Made by a program: the position numbers and the translations under genes
Shown here: one piece after another, positions 35,446-43,758 of the stretch
Position numbering within the stretch: the first letter of the stretch is position 1
Layout: every line of letters starts with the position of its first letter
Notes under the pieces: generated by a model
The model's database searches: none
The model's input: the letters and a program-made list of their open reading frames with translations, nothing else
Told to the model about the DNA's origin: nothing
From: Thiobacillus sp. 0-1251
GTDB lineage: Bacteria > Pseudomonadota > Gammaproteobacteria > Burkholderiales > Thiobacillaceae
Assembly (NCBI GenBank): GCA_001899305.1
Contig: MKWL01000019.1
Span: 62,001 to 126,000 of the forward strand
Reading direction: 5' to 3'
Length of the DNA stretch: 64,000 nt

Positions 35446-36726
35446 CTAATCGGTGGGCCCGCACGTTGCGATCGCAAGGTTTCGCGAAGCCAGTGCTTTC
35501 ACTCTTGGCAGGTGGCTGAGTATACGTGCGCGATTGTCGTGCCTATGCATGAATGCATCGTTGATTTTCCTCAGGAGCTCGTCGGTAAGACATTGCATCG
35601 GGGTAATGGTGTGTTCGAGCGACAGTTCGAAGTGCTGGTAAAGACCTTCGAATTTGTCCTGGTAGGTAATCGACAGCGTAGGCGTGCCGCTGCCCAGCGA
35701 GGCGATCACCAGATGCATGCGTCCGGTAATGGCAAGGTCGAGCAGGCCTGTGAGCCGTTTGATTTTATCGGGCTGATCGATCGAGGCATAGCGTACGTGC
35801 GTGAACCCCTTCCGTTGCAGTGCCTGGTCGAGTGCCTGCAACATGCTCACGTCGCCTGACTGCGATTTGAGATCATGTGGAAGCAGCATGAAGGCGAGCC
35901 CATTCTGCTCGCCTGCACGCTTGAACTGTTCGGCGAAATGGTCGATCAGCTGATCCACGCCCACTTCTGCAATGGCAGGTGCCAGCGCATGGGCATTCAG
36001 GTTGATGCCCACGGGTGTTCGGCCTTCCTGGCGCATGGAGGCGATCCAGCCTTCTGGCTCGGTGATAGGGTCGGTGGCGGAAGGCATCAGGAAGGCGCTA
36101 TCCGCACATAGTTGCGCAAGGACGCCAACAATCCGGGTGAAGCGGTCAAGAGACGGCTGGTCGCGGATGTTGACGGTTACCTGGGGATGCAGTCTCGACA
36201 GGGCGTGGACCGCAGGGACCCTTGGGTTGCTGTTGAAACTGAAACCCAGGATCGTGGCTGGAATACCGAGCAATACGCTGTGATTGCAGTAGGCAACGAT
36301 GCGTTGTACCAGGGCGGCCCCATATTTGCCGTCCAGGATGTCGGCGCCCATGACAAACAAGGCATGGTGCTGGCGTATCAATTCGTCGAAAGCGAGCGTT
36401 CCGGTTTTCCCGGCCCATGCAGGCACGACCGGCGTCTCGCCAATTCCAGGTACGACAATGGTGTGGCGCCGTTCGCCGATGATGGTGAATATCGAGTCCG
36501 GATTTTGTGCTCGTAGCGATTGCATCAAGGCGCTGAACATGGCTAGATCCCCCAGGGAACTGGAGGGATCGGTGACATCGCCCGCGATGATGGCGAAGCG
36601 CGTGGGTGTTTCCGGCAGGATGGGCTTGGTTGCCGAAGCCCGTAACCGGTGAAGGGGAAGAGCGACCTGCAGAATATTACGGGCAATAATGGCCTGGTCG
36701 ATCAAATATTGCCTGTGCATCATCAT
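35446..36726 (-). CDS. Polysaccharide pyruvyl transferase family protein
   Basis: This 426-residue protein has the fold markers of PF04230: GDVTDPSSSLGDLAMF near residue 60, a GVDQLIDHF segment and a C-terminal TGRMHLVIASLGSGTPTLS motif with the conserved Gly-Arg-x-His. Family members add ketal pyruvate or act as glycan-modifying enzymes. ATG 36726 is chosen because it overlaps the preceding stop by ATGA; the open frame upstream of it belongs to the glycosyltransferase. It would give the polysaccharide a negative charge. Confidence 0.82.
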   Translation of the reverse strand: MMMHRQYLIDQAIIARNILQVALPLHRLRASATKPILPETPTRFAIIAGDVTDPSSSLGDLAMFSALMQSLRAQNPDSIFTIIGERRHTIVVPGIGETPVVPAWAGKTGTLAFDELIRQHHALFVMGADILDGKYGAALVQRIVAYCNHSVLLGIPATILGFSFNSNPRVPAVHALSRLHPQVTVNIRDQPSLDRFTRIVGVLAQLCADSAFLMPSATDPITEPEGWIASMRQEGRTPVGINLNAHALAPAIAEVGVDQLIDHFAEQFKRAGEQNGLAFMLLPHDLKSQSGDVSMLQALDQALQRKGFTHVRYASIDQPDKIKRLTGLLDLAITGRMHLVIASLGSGTPTLSITYQDKFEGLYQHFELSLEHTITPMQCLTDELLRKINDAFMHRHDNRARILSHLPRVKALASRNLAIATCGPTD

Positions 36727-37846
36727 GTCTGGGCCATCAGGAGGAGTGGCGCGCAAAGTTGTGTGACTTGCTCGATAAAGTGGGGACGCGTGTAGCGTGC
36801 CGTGACCTTGTTCCGGCCCGCTTCCGCGTTGCGTCTCCGGTCATCGCTATCTTCCAGCCAGGCGATGCATTGCTCGGCAAAATGTCTGTCGTCCCGGGCA
36901 ACTCCCAAGCCTGTGCTCCCCAGATCTTCCTTGAAAGCCTCGGCGCTGTGGAGCGTTGTGATGCATGCCCGGCCATAAGCGAGCGATTCCAGAATCTTGA
37001 TGTTGGTGCCGCCGCCCGAGTAAATCGGAGCGATAGTGAATGCAGCATTGCGATACGCCTCGCCCAGATCATCAACGAAACCGGGGGCGGAAACGTCGGG
37101 ATACTGTTCCCATGCTTGTCGCACGGCGGGCGGGGCGGCTCCCACCAGTAGCAGTCTTGCCTCCGGGTGGGCAGACTTGATAGCAGGCCAGCAGCGGGTC
37201 AGGAAACGGTCGATGCCCTCGCGATTGGGTGCATACCAAAGCGAGCCGACGAACAGCAGAACAGGGCTGTTCGTCTGTGGAAATGGCTGGGCGGGGGGTG
37301 TGTATGGGATGTTGGGTAGCAGTGCCGATTTGAGTTCGCGATGCTGTGCCTGGTCGCGGCGATTGACAAAGAAATACGCGTCAAAGCGTTTGAGCTGTCG
37401 TTTTGCCAGCCAGGCTGCGTACTGCGATTTGAATTGTGCGGCCAGCGCCAGGACCCCCGGTCCGTAATGGTAGCCCCAGTCGTCCAGGTCGACCACGCTG
37501 TGCACGCCCGGCGGGACGACCAGCTTGGCGAGTGGATTGAGATAGCGGCTGACGACCAGCCTATAGCGTTTGAGGTCAACGCCCTCCGCCTTGAGTGCAG
37601 GTTGAGTGTCCTGTCCGGTTTGAATTTTCCAATGCCGAACGGACGCTGATGCCAGTGTCCATGCGCAAGGATCCCCGGTTTGGGCGATGGGTCCAGTCGG
37701 CTGGAACCGGCGACTGGCTCGAGCAACAGCACCTCCACCTCTCCCAGCGTCTGCAGGGCTTCGTACAGCAAGGCGGTGCGCTGTTGCGCGCCCGACTGGG
37801 GATTGAATGGAGACGCCGGTGAAACCAGCAGAATACGGTCAGGCAT
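36723..37846 (-). pseudogene. GT4 glycosyltransferase with a frameshift
   Basis: Two adjacent frames make one 375-codon GT4 gene. The first runs from ATG 37846 (MPDRILLVSPASPFNPQSG) to about PFGIGKFKPDRTLN. The second continues as ALKAEGVDLKRYRLVVSRY, then VVDLDDWGYHYG, SPVLLFVGSLWYAPNREGID and the donor site YSGGGTNIKILESLAYG. The two frames are joined by the loss of one base between about 37,575 and 37,625; the total length, 1,124 bases, is one short of a multiple of three. No classical slippery heptamer is seen, so decay or a sequence error is likelier than programmed frameshifting. Its stop overlaps the next gene by ATGA. Confidence 0.78.
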
Positions 37847-38114
37847 GGAAATTAGACCGAACGATGGATGGATGTGGATGGGATTTCATCACCCTTGGCG
37901 AGATGGCGACGCAGAAACAAAGCCGCTGCTTGGCATGTACGTTCGTTCCGGTTGTGGCAATGTGGAAATGAGCGCCAGCTGATTGGTGAGCGAGTATTCA
38001 TGGTCATCATTATTAATAGATTGATGGTTCAGCAAGCAATATGCCATGCGCGGTAATTCAGGGAATATGCCGGCTTTGGTTACAATCGAACAACCCTTTT
38101 CTTTTTTCCGTTTC
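37847..38114. other. Divergent intergenic region between polysaccharide locus and aroB
   Basis: This AT-rich 268-base gap separates the minus-strand polysaccharide block from aroB on the plus strand. It must hold promoters in both directions. A run of TATTAATA near 38,011-38,018 with TTGCTT-like hexamers on the minus strand is a possible start point, but none matches well enough to call. No gene is seen. Two in-frame ATGs upstream of aroB (38046, 38067) have no ribosome site. Confidence 0.4.
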
Positions 38115-39194
38115 ATGCAAACCCTTCATGTCGATCTCGGCGACCGCTCCTACCCTATCCATATTGGCTCGGGTCTGTTGGGCCGGCCTGAACTGATTCT
38201 GCCGCACTTGCCCCAAAAACGTGTGATGGTGGTCACCAACACCGTTGTGGCACCGTTGTATCTGGCGCAGTTGAAGGCAACATTGGAGGCTGCGGAGGTG
38301 GCGGTTGCGCAGGTGGTGCTGCCGGACGGCGAGGCTTGCAAGAACTGGGAAACGCTGAATTTGATTTTCGATGCGCTGCTGACCCAGCGCGCCGAGCGCA
38401 AGACCACTCTGATCGCGCTGGGCGGCGGCGTGATTGGCGACATGACCGGATTCGCCGCGGCGAGCTATCAGCGCGGCGTGCCCTTCATCCAGATTCCTAC
38501 CACGCTGCTGTCTCAGGTCGATTCGTCGGTGGGCGGCAAGACCGGGATCAACCATCCGCTCGGCAAGAACATGATCGGCGCGTTCTATCAGCCGAAAGTG
38601 GTATTGGCCGACACCGACACCTTGAAGACGCTGCCTGCACGCGAATTGTCGGCAGGACTCGCCGAGGTGATCAAGTACGGCCTGATCTGGGATGCCGGCT
38701 TTCTTGCCTGGCTGGAAGCCAACATGGACAGGCTGCGTGCACTCGACCCCGTGGCGATCACCCATGCGATTTATCGTTCTTGCGAAATCAAGGCGCAAGT
38801 GGTGGGACAGGACGAACGCGAAGGCGGTATTCGTGCGATCCTCAACCTGGGACACACCTTCGGCCATGCAATCGAAACCGGCATGGGCTACGGTAACTGG
38901 CTGCATGGCGAGGCCGTGGCCGCCGGCATGGCGATGGCGGCGGAAACGTCGCGGCGGATGGGCTGGCTGTCCGAAGCCGACGTTGCGCGGACGCGTGCGC
39001 TGATCCGTGTCGCGGGGTTGCCTGACGTGGCGCCGGATCTGGGCGCGGACACGTATCTTGAATACATGGGCCACGACAAGAAAGTGGAGGGCGGAAAGAT
39101 GCGTTTCGTCTTGCTGAAGAAACTGGGCGAGGCGGTGATTACCGCGGACGTGCCGACCGATGTGCTGACTGGCGTGCTGACCGCACCGCATTGA
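38115..39194 (+). CDS. aroB: 3-dehydroquinate synthase
   Basis: This 359-residue NAD- and metal-dependent enzyme converts DAHP to 3-dehydroquinate in the shikimate pathway. It has [39 protein letters not shown], the metal-site text [12 protein letters not shown], and HGEAVAAGM. The start [15 protein letters not shown] at 38115 gives the usual family length; upstream in-frame ATGs are not conserved-looking. aroK, which normally precedes aroB in betaproteobacteria, is absent here, the neighbour being the polysaccharide block. dgt follows 13 bases downstream. Confidence 0.96.
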   Translation: MQTLHVDLGDRSYPIHIGSGLLGRPELILPHLPQKRVMVVTNTVVAPLYLAQLKATLEAAEVAVAQVVLPDGEACKNWETLNLIFDALLTQRAERKTTLIALGGGVIGDMTGFAAASYQRGVPFIQIPTTLLSQVDSSVGGKTGINHPLGKNMIGAFYQPKVVLADTDTLKTLPARELSAGLAEVIKYGLIWDAGFLAWLEANMDRLRALDPVAITHAIYRSCEIKAQVVGQDEREGGIRAILNLGHTFGHAIETGMGYGNWLHGEAVAAGMAMAAETSRRMGWLSEADVARTRALIRVAGLPDVAPDLGADTYLEYMGHDKKVEGGKMRFVLLKKLGEAVITADVPTDVLTGVLTAPH

Positions 39195-39207
39195 AAAAGG
39201 ATTGTTG

Positions 39208-40338
39208 ATGGAACCGTCGTTCGCCTCCTACGCAGCGCATTCCAGCCAAACCCGCGGTCGCTTGCATCCCGAACCTTCCGCCGCGCCGCGTTCCGAATTC
39301 CAGCGTGACCGCGACCGCATCATCCATTCCACCGCGTTCCGGCGGCTGGAGTACAAGACCCAGGTATTCGTGAACCACGAAGGCGACCTGTTCCGCACCC
39401 GCCTCACCCACAGCATCGAGGTCGCGCAAATCGGCCGGACCATCGCGCGCCTGCTGAACCTGAACGAAGACCTGGTGGAAGCGGTCGCGCTGGCGCACGA
39501 TCTGGGCCACACTCCGTTCGGTCATGCCGGCCAGGATGCGCTGAATGCCTGCATGCGCGAACATGGCGGCTTCGAGCACAACCTGCAATCACTGCGCGTG
39601 GTCGATCTGCTGGAAGAGCGCTATGCCGAATTCGAAGGCTTGAATCTCACCTTCGAGGCGCGCGAGGGCATCCTCAAGCATTGCTCACTCGCCAATGCGG
39701 AAAAACTCGGCGCAGTGGGCGAGCGCTTCCTGAACAAGCAGCAGCCTTCGCTCGAGGCACAGATTGCCAACCTGGCGGACGAGATCGCCTACAACAACCA
39801 CGACGTCGACGACGGCTTGCGCTCCGGGCTGATCACGCTGGAGCAGTTGAGCGAAGTCCAGATCTTCGCCCGCCACCTGGCGGAGGTGCGTGCGAAATAT
39901 CCGGCCTTGCAGGGGCGTCGCGTGGTGACCGAAACTGTTCGCCGCATCATCAACACGCTGATTCTCGATCTGGTGAATACCACGCGCATGAACGTCGAGA
40001 ATCGCGGCGTGCAGACCCTGGACGAGGTGCGCGCCGCGCCGCCGCTGGCGGCGTTCAGCCCTGCGCTGCTCGACGAGCACCGGGAACTCAAACGCTTCCT
40101 GCTGCGCCACCTGTACCGCCATTACAAGGTGGCACGCATGAGTGCCAAGGCGGGGCGCATCATCAGCGATCTCTACACGGCCTTCACCGGCGATGCCCGC
40201 CTACTGCCGCCAGAGCACCAGACACGTGAATCGCTCGAGGGTGCACGCGCCGTGGCCGATTACATCGCGGGGATGACCGACCGCTATGCCATGCGCGAAC
40301 ACCAGCGGATTTTTGCGGTGGAAGAAATCTACGGTTGA
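39208..40338 (+). CDS. dgt: dGTPase-like triphosphohydrolase
   Basis: This 376-residue HD-domain protein is of the type-2 deoxyguanosinetriphosphate triphosphohydrolase-like family. It has [20 protein letters not shown], the first histidine in [13 protein letters not shown], and [12 protein letters not shown] as the HD motif. The ATG at 39208 has AAAAAGG seven to eight bases upstream; TTG codons at 39202 and 39205 are less likely. It follows aroB, as is common in betaproteobacteria, and hydrolyses dNTPs to deoxynucleoside and tripolyphosphate. Confidence 0.94.
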   Translation: MEPSFASYAAHSSQTRGRLHPEPSAAPRSEFQRDRDRIIHSTAFRRLEYKTQVFVNHEGDLFRTRLTHSIEVAQIGRTIARLLNLNEDLVEAVALAHDLGHTPFGHAGQDALNACMREHGGFEHNLQSLRVVDLLEERYAEFEGLNLTFEAREGILKHCSLANAEKLGAVGERFLNKQQPSLEAQIANLADEIAYNNHDVDDGLRSGLITLEQLSEVQIFARHLAEVRAKYPALQGRRVVTETVRRIINTLILDLVNTTRMNVENRGVQTLDEVRAAPPLAAFSPALLDEHRELKRFLLRHLYRHYKVARMSAKAGRIISDLYTAFTGDARLLPPEHQTRESLEGARAVADYIAGMTDRYAMREHQRIFAVEEIYG

Positions 40339-40508
40339 CCGGTCCATACGCCAAGTTCATCGCGAAGACCAAGCCGGCAATGCCCTCGCGGAGTCCTTCC
40401 CCGTTTCCCGAACGTTCTCCGCAATCTGTCAGCATCTTGTAAACGATCCGTCCTGGCCCGAGCTGAAGCGGGATTGGATAAGGTTTGATTCCATTCGTCT
40501 TTTCGGGG

Positions 40509-40524
40509 TGGCATGCTTGCTGCA
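40509..40524 (+). promoter_or_regulatory. Candidate sigma-54 -24/-12 element
   Basis: TGGCAT-N5-CTGCA resembles the consensus TGGCAC-N5-TTGCW with the invariant GG and GC in the right spacing. It lies 40 bases before the start of the rhodanese remnant, a plausible distance. It also overlaps an inverted pair GCTTG/CAAGC. No activator site was found, so this is tentative. Confidence 0.3.
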
Positions 40525-40563
40525 CAAGCAGAAGCAACTTCAATTCCGCCCCGAGAGACATGG

Positions 40564-40784
40564 ATGAGCGTACTGATTGAACCCGCCGACCTGCAAGCGG
40601 CCATGGCGAGCGAGCCCTGGTCGTGATCGATACCAGCGACCCGGACGGGCTTGCGGCCATGAAGGAAAAGTTTGACGAAGCATTCGGGGCGGCCGGCTTC
40701 TCGGGCAAGGAAACGGTCGTGCTGTACGAGAACGCCATGAATACGGGCTTTGGTCAATCCTGTCGCGGCTATCCCAAACCGTAA
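40564..40784 (+). pseudogene. Decayed rhodanese (thiosulfate sulfurtransferase) gene
   Basis: ATG 40564 opens MSVLIEPADLQAAMASEP, the start of a rhodanese as found in sulfur-oxidising betaproteobacteria. A frameshift then breaks the frame just before LVVIDTSDPD. The continuation GLAAMKEKFDEAFGAAGF and VVLYENAMNTGFGQSCRG follows directly, so a segment expected after DPD is missing. The frame ends in PKP and a stop, with a further piece lost after SCRGY. The catalytic Cys loop of a full rhodanese is not retained. The 225 bases between dgt and this remnant hold nothing else but the sigma-54-like element. Confidence 0.72.
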
Positions 40785-40855
40785 CAGACTTGTCTCGCGT
40801 CCCGGGAAGGATGGCAACAAGCCGTGTTGCGCCGTTTATCTGCTGATTTGGGGAG

Positions 40856-41500
40856 TCAGGCCTCAGGGCGTAGCGTCCGTGCCGCTACCCAGCACGTCAC
40901 TTCGCGTGCGCCGGCCCGCTTCAGCGTTGCAGCCAGCTCGTCGAGGCTGGTGCCGGTCGTCATCACGTCGTCGACCAGCGCGATGTGCTGCCCCTGTACG
41001 TCTCCAGAACAGGCAAATGCGCCACGCAGATTACGGCGCCGTGCATCGTGTTTCAGTCCCATCTGGGGAGGTGTGTCGCGGATGCGCTGGCAACTGCTGA
41101 GATCGAGCGGAAGTCCCTGCCGGGCCGCAACGTCACGGGCGATTTCGGTGGCGTGGTTGAAACCGCGCTCCCGGATGCGTGTCGCATGCAGGGGCATGGC
41201 AATCATGCGATCCGGGACCGGTGCAGCTTCCGTGGCCCGGGTCAACCACTCGCCCAGCGCCGGTGCGATAGCAAGCTGGCCATGGTATTTCAGGCGCGGA
41301 ATCAATCGGTCGAGCGGAAAGACATAGCTCAGCGCCGCAATGGTACGGTCGAACGCAGGCGGGCGTTTGAGGCAGGGCCCGCAGGTCTGTCCCAGGGGCG
41401 TGGGCGTGGCGCACTGCGGACACTGTGGCTGCGTGTGCCAGGGCAGATCGGCCAGACAGGCTGGGCATACATGCCCAGTGCGCGCCGCGTCGCCACACAT
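40856..41500 (-). CDS. comF: ComF-family phosphoribosyltransferase-like protein, N-terminally truncated
   Basis: This 214-residue protein has cysteine pairs (CPAC, CPQC, CGPC) and the PRPP-binding motif VDDVMTTGTS, typical of ComF. Normal ComF proteins start earlier and have a CxxCG pair at the front; here the protein begins MCGDAARTG, so the first cysteine and the lead-in are missing exactly where the DNA switches from GC-rich to AT-rich (about 41,500). It seems an insertion or rearrangement cut the 5' end and a new ATG took over. Function may be impaired. Its role in DNA uptake or repair is only known by family. Confidence 0.83.
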   Translation of the reverse strand: MCGDAARTGHVCPACLADLPWHTQPQCPQCATPTPLGQTCGPCLKRPPAFDRTIAALSYVFPLDRLIPRLKYHGQLAIAPALGEWLTRATEAAPVPDRMIAMPLHATRIRERGFNHATEIARDVAARQGLPLDLSSCQRIRDTPPQMGLKHDARRRNLRGAFACSGDVQGQHIALVDDVMTTGTSLDELAATLKRAGAREVTCWVAARTLRPEA

Positions 41501-41506
41501 GTAGGT

Positions 41507-41534
41507 TTTATAATTTCAAAGATATTGATGTCTA
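41507..41534 (-). promoter_or_regulatory. Candidate promoter facing truncated comF
   Basis: On the minus strand TAGACA (41534-41529) and TATAAA (41512-41507) are spaced by 16 bases, each matching the sigma-70 hexamers at five of six positions. Transcription would begin about seven bases on, at or next to the ATG of comF (41500), implying a leaderless or nearly leaderless message. It lies wholly in the AT-rich DNA that replaced the 5' end of comF, and chance matches are more likely in such DNA. Confidence 0.35.
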
Positions 41535-41644
41535 ATTAAATCAATAACTTAATTGGTTCATATTCAGGTGTCAGATTCTCCTATGCTTGCGATTGATGAA
41601 ATTTCCTTTATTTGCTTCCATAAATCATGAAAGGGCCTCCAGGA

Positions 41645-42049
41645 TCATCCTGCCGCCCCCACTTGTAGCGAGCCGATGTAACGCAGTACATCGTCAGTGC
41701 GGCCTGCACTTACTAGTTGCTCGGCCGTCTTGTACTCGAATGGCTGTAGCGGCTCGTTGCGGTACCAAAACAGCGCGCGCTCGATGTCGCCAGACAGATC
41801 GGCGGAGGCGCGAATCACGCGCAAGACCTCGCGCAGGAAGCGTTGGACGCTTTCAGACGCGGGTGCGCGACTGAGAGTATTTCGATGAATGTGCGCCTGG
41901 TTTGCAAGCGTCTGGAGATCGATGCCGAACACCGCGCCGAACCGCTTCGGCGAAAGCGCAACAGCGCCGAGTTCCTGGTCCCGTAAGAAGTCCATGAAAC
42001 CATCAAAGTTCTTGTGAAATGCAGGAATCGCCTCGGTCGTAGTGGACAT
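41645..42049 (-). CDS. Antitoxin-like DUF2384 (Xre/MbcA/ParS) protein
   Basis: This 134-residue protein has an N-terminal helix-turn-helix-like part (LSPKRFGAVFGIDLQTLANQ) and the C-terminal toxin-binding domain of the MbcA/ParS/Xre type (ALFWYRNEPLQPFEYKT, then EQLVSAGRTDDVL). Such proteins neutralise RES-domain toxins encoded next door. No RES toxin is present on either side, so this is an orphan antitoxin or a solitary regulator. It lies in the AT-rich accessory stretch after comF. Confidence 0.78.
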   Translation of the reverse strand: MSTTTEAIPAFHKNFDGFMDFLRDQELGAVALSPKRFGAVFGIDLQTLANQAHIHRNTLSRAPASESVQRFLREVLRVIRASADLSGDIERALFWYRNEPLQPFEYKTAEQLVSAGRTDDVLRYIGSLQVGAAG

Positions 42050-42059
42050 GAGTTCACCC

Positions 42060-42103
42060 TATATATTGCACTTTTCAGAAACACATTATGCACAATATAT
42101 GCA
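42060..42103 (-). promoter_or_regulatory. Candidate operator of the DUF2384 gene
   Basis: Upstream of the gene at 41645-42049 (minus), ATATATTGCA (42061-42070) recurs in near-inverted form within TGCACAATATATGCA (42089-42103), itself almost a palindrome. Antitoxins of this class usually repress their own promoter, so paired palindromes there are expected. The site was identified by eye only. Confidence 0.35.
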
Positions 42104-42254
42104 CCATAACGGCGTTTTTCGCCTCGATCGATCGAGGCTCCATTTCTGGAGGCTAGAGGCAACACGCTTTCGCCTTACTGGGCTTTGGAAATCAGGCGTG
42201 ATGACCTATCTCGGTGCGTTTCTTGTGGTCTTGCGTGAAGACGCATCAAGAAGG

Positions 42255-42403
42255 TTCCAGCAAATTCCGCCTCCAGTTCTCTTTGAAAAACCGCCCCTAT
42301 TCCAATACAAGCCCGCCCCCATGAGCGTTGTGTGCGTATTCCAGTGAAAACCGCCACCCGTTCCAATCCAAAGCCGCCAGCGATCCCAATCCAAACCGAC
42401 ACT
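42255..42403. repeat. Six degenerate 21-23 bp direct repeats
   Basis: Units begin at 42255, 42277, 42300, 42339, 42361 and 42384, with a consensus near TTCCAATNCAAANCCGCC. They are spaced 22-23 bases apart, about two helix turns, except for one 39-base step. Multiple repeats of this sort occur at the ends of IS21-family elements, where the transposase binds, and a TGACAG end would fall near 42429 on the minus strand. No istA/istB genes are present, so this would be a relic. The rest of 42,050-42,475 has no gene that I can support. Confidence 0.5.
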
Positions 42404-42475
42404 GGCAGTTGGCAGTCATCATTCTGTCACCCATGAAGTTGAGCATAGCGCCGTACCGAACACCACTTCCCGGCC

Positions 42476-43036
42476 ATGCCCCTTCCCGCCCACAACGAAG
42501 TGCCCTATCTGCCCGACGGCGCATGCGATGCCGAACCGCCGCGTTCGCCTTACCCCCTGTGGCTAACCCTGGCGATCTTCCTCGGCGTCTTCGGCATATT
42601 GCAATGGGCTTGGAGTGAAGCGCGCGGCACCTGGATCGAACGGCTGGTGATTCATGAAGCCACGGTCAAGCCGGCGGCAGCCATGATCCAGGTTCTCACG
42701 CCTGAAGCGAAGGCCAAGCCGGTCGGCGCCAGCATCAAGGCCGCAGGCGGTGGGCTTAACATCCTCAACGGCTGCGAAGGTACTGAAGTCATGTTCCTGC
42801 TGAGCGCGGCCTTTGCGGCCGTGCCCATGGGCTGGCGGCGCAGGCTGGCTGGCCTCGCACTCGGGCTGGCCTTGATTTTTGCACTCAACCAGGTGCGAAT
42901 CCTTTCCTTGTTCTACGCATTCCGTGAGCAACGCAGCCTGTTCGACCTGTTGCACACCACCGTATTGCCGGCCGTGCTGGTCGCTTTCGTCGCGCTGTAT
43001 TTCTATGCCGTCCTCCATCGCAGCCGCTTGGCCTAG
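42476..43036 (+). CDS. xrtH: Exosortase H-like protein
   Basis: This 186-residue inner-membrane exosortase/archaeosortase-family protein has the catalytic triad Cys100 in NILNGCEGTEV, Arg141 in ALNQVRILSLFY and His160 in FDLLHTTVLP. Short length and the NGCEG/NQVRI pattern fit the exosortase H branch, whose substrates carry IPTLxxWG-like tails. It overlaps the next gene, begins just after the repeat array and probably serves the secreted protein at 43759. A second sortase system besides XrtA is therefore present in the same window. Confidence 0.8.
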   Translation: MPLPAHNEVPYLPDGACDAEPPRSPYPLWLTLAIFLGVFGILQWAWSEARGTWIERLVIHEATVKPAAAMIQVLTPEAKAKPVGASIKAAGGGLNILNGCEGTEVMFLLSAAFAAVPMGWRRRLAGLALGLALIFALNQVRILSLFYAFREQRSLFDLLHTTVLPAVLVAFVALYFYAVLHRSRLA

Positions 43037-43613
43037 CCCAGGCCGGTTCGCACTAGCGCTGATCCTTGGCTTCGCACTCACCCTCGCTGCGGCCTGGTGG
43101 TGGGGGGCGGCGCTGATCGAGACTCTATTGCCGCTGACCCATGCCGCGCTGGACGGGCTGGACGATCGTTTTAGCGTTCGCTTTCTTGGCGTCGAGCACA
43201 ACTGGCAAGACACCGTGATCCGGCTTCGGCTAGGCTTCTCGCGTGGATTCGTGCTGGGCGGTCAAGTCTTGTCGGCCGACCCCAGGGGAGCGCTGTGGGT
43301 TTCAACGCCGGTGGGGAGCCTGCTCCAGCCCCTGGTCATTGCGCCCGCCATGGCGGCGGCACTGCCCGGGCGGCTACTAGTCCGTTTGATGCGGTCCGGC
43401 CTCGCCGCACTGCTTGCCTTGGCGTTCCTGCTGATCGACCTGCCGGTTACGCTCCACGCCGCAGCCTGGGACACGCTCGCATTTAGCCTGAAAGTGACCG
43501 ATTTCTCGCCGCTGCTGTCCTGGTACCAGTTCAGCTTGTCGGGCGGCAGGCTGGGGATAGGGGTGCTGATAGGGATGGCGACGTGGAAGCTAAAAGACGC
43601 GCCCACCGCATGA
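43005..43613 (+). CDS. Exosortase H-associated membrane protein
   Basis: This 202-residue protein has N-terminal (LALILGFALTLAAAWWWG) and central/C-terminal hydrophobic segments (SGLAALLALAFLLIDLPV, LGIGVLIGMATWKL) around a periplasmic loop. It overlaps the end of the sortase gene by 32 bases, which indicates coupling. Proteins of this kind accompany exosortase H genes; a chaperone or substrate-docking role is inferred. ATG 43005 is chosen because it precedes the first membrane segment. Confidence 0.7.
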   Translation: MPSSIAAAWPSPGRFALALILGFALTLAAAWWWGAALIETLLPLTHAALDGLDDRFSVRFLGVEHNWQDTVIRLRLGFSRGFVLGGQVLSADPRGALWVSTPVGSLLQPLVIAPAMAAALPGRLLVRLMRSGLAALLALAFLLIDLPVTLHAAAWDTLAFSLKVTDFSPLLSWYQFSLSGGRLGIGVLIGMATWKLKDAPTA

Positions 43614-43758
43614 ATCCGGCCGCTTCATAAATCCCGAGCGCTGTCTATACAACTTTAGTCTAAGAGCTGCCCGGCCTATAAACTCAGCTAATCGAACGCT
43701 GCTATCCGTCACATCGCCTGCGTAGTCTCCCCGCTGTCCAGCCCTTGGGAGAAGGCTT

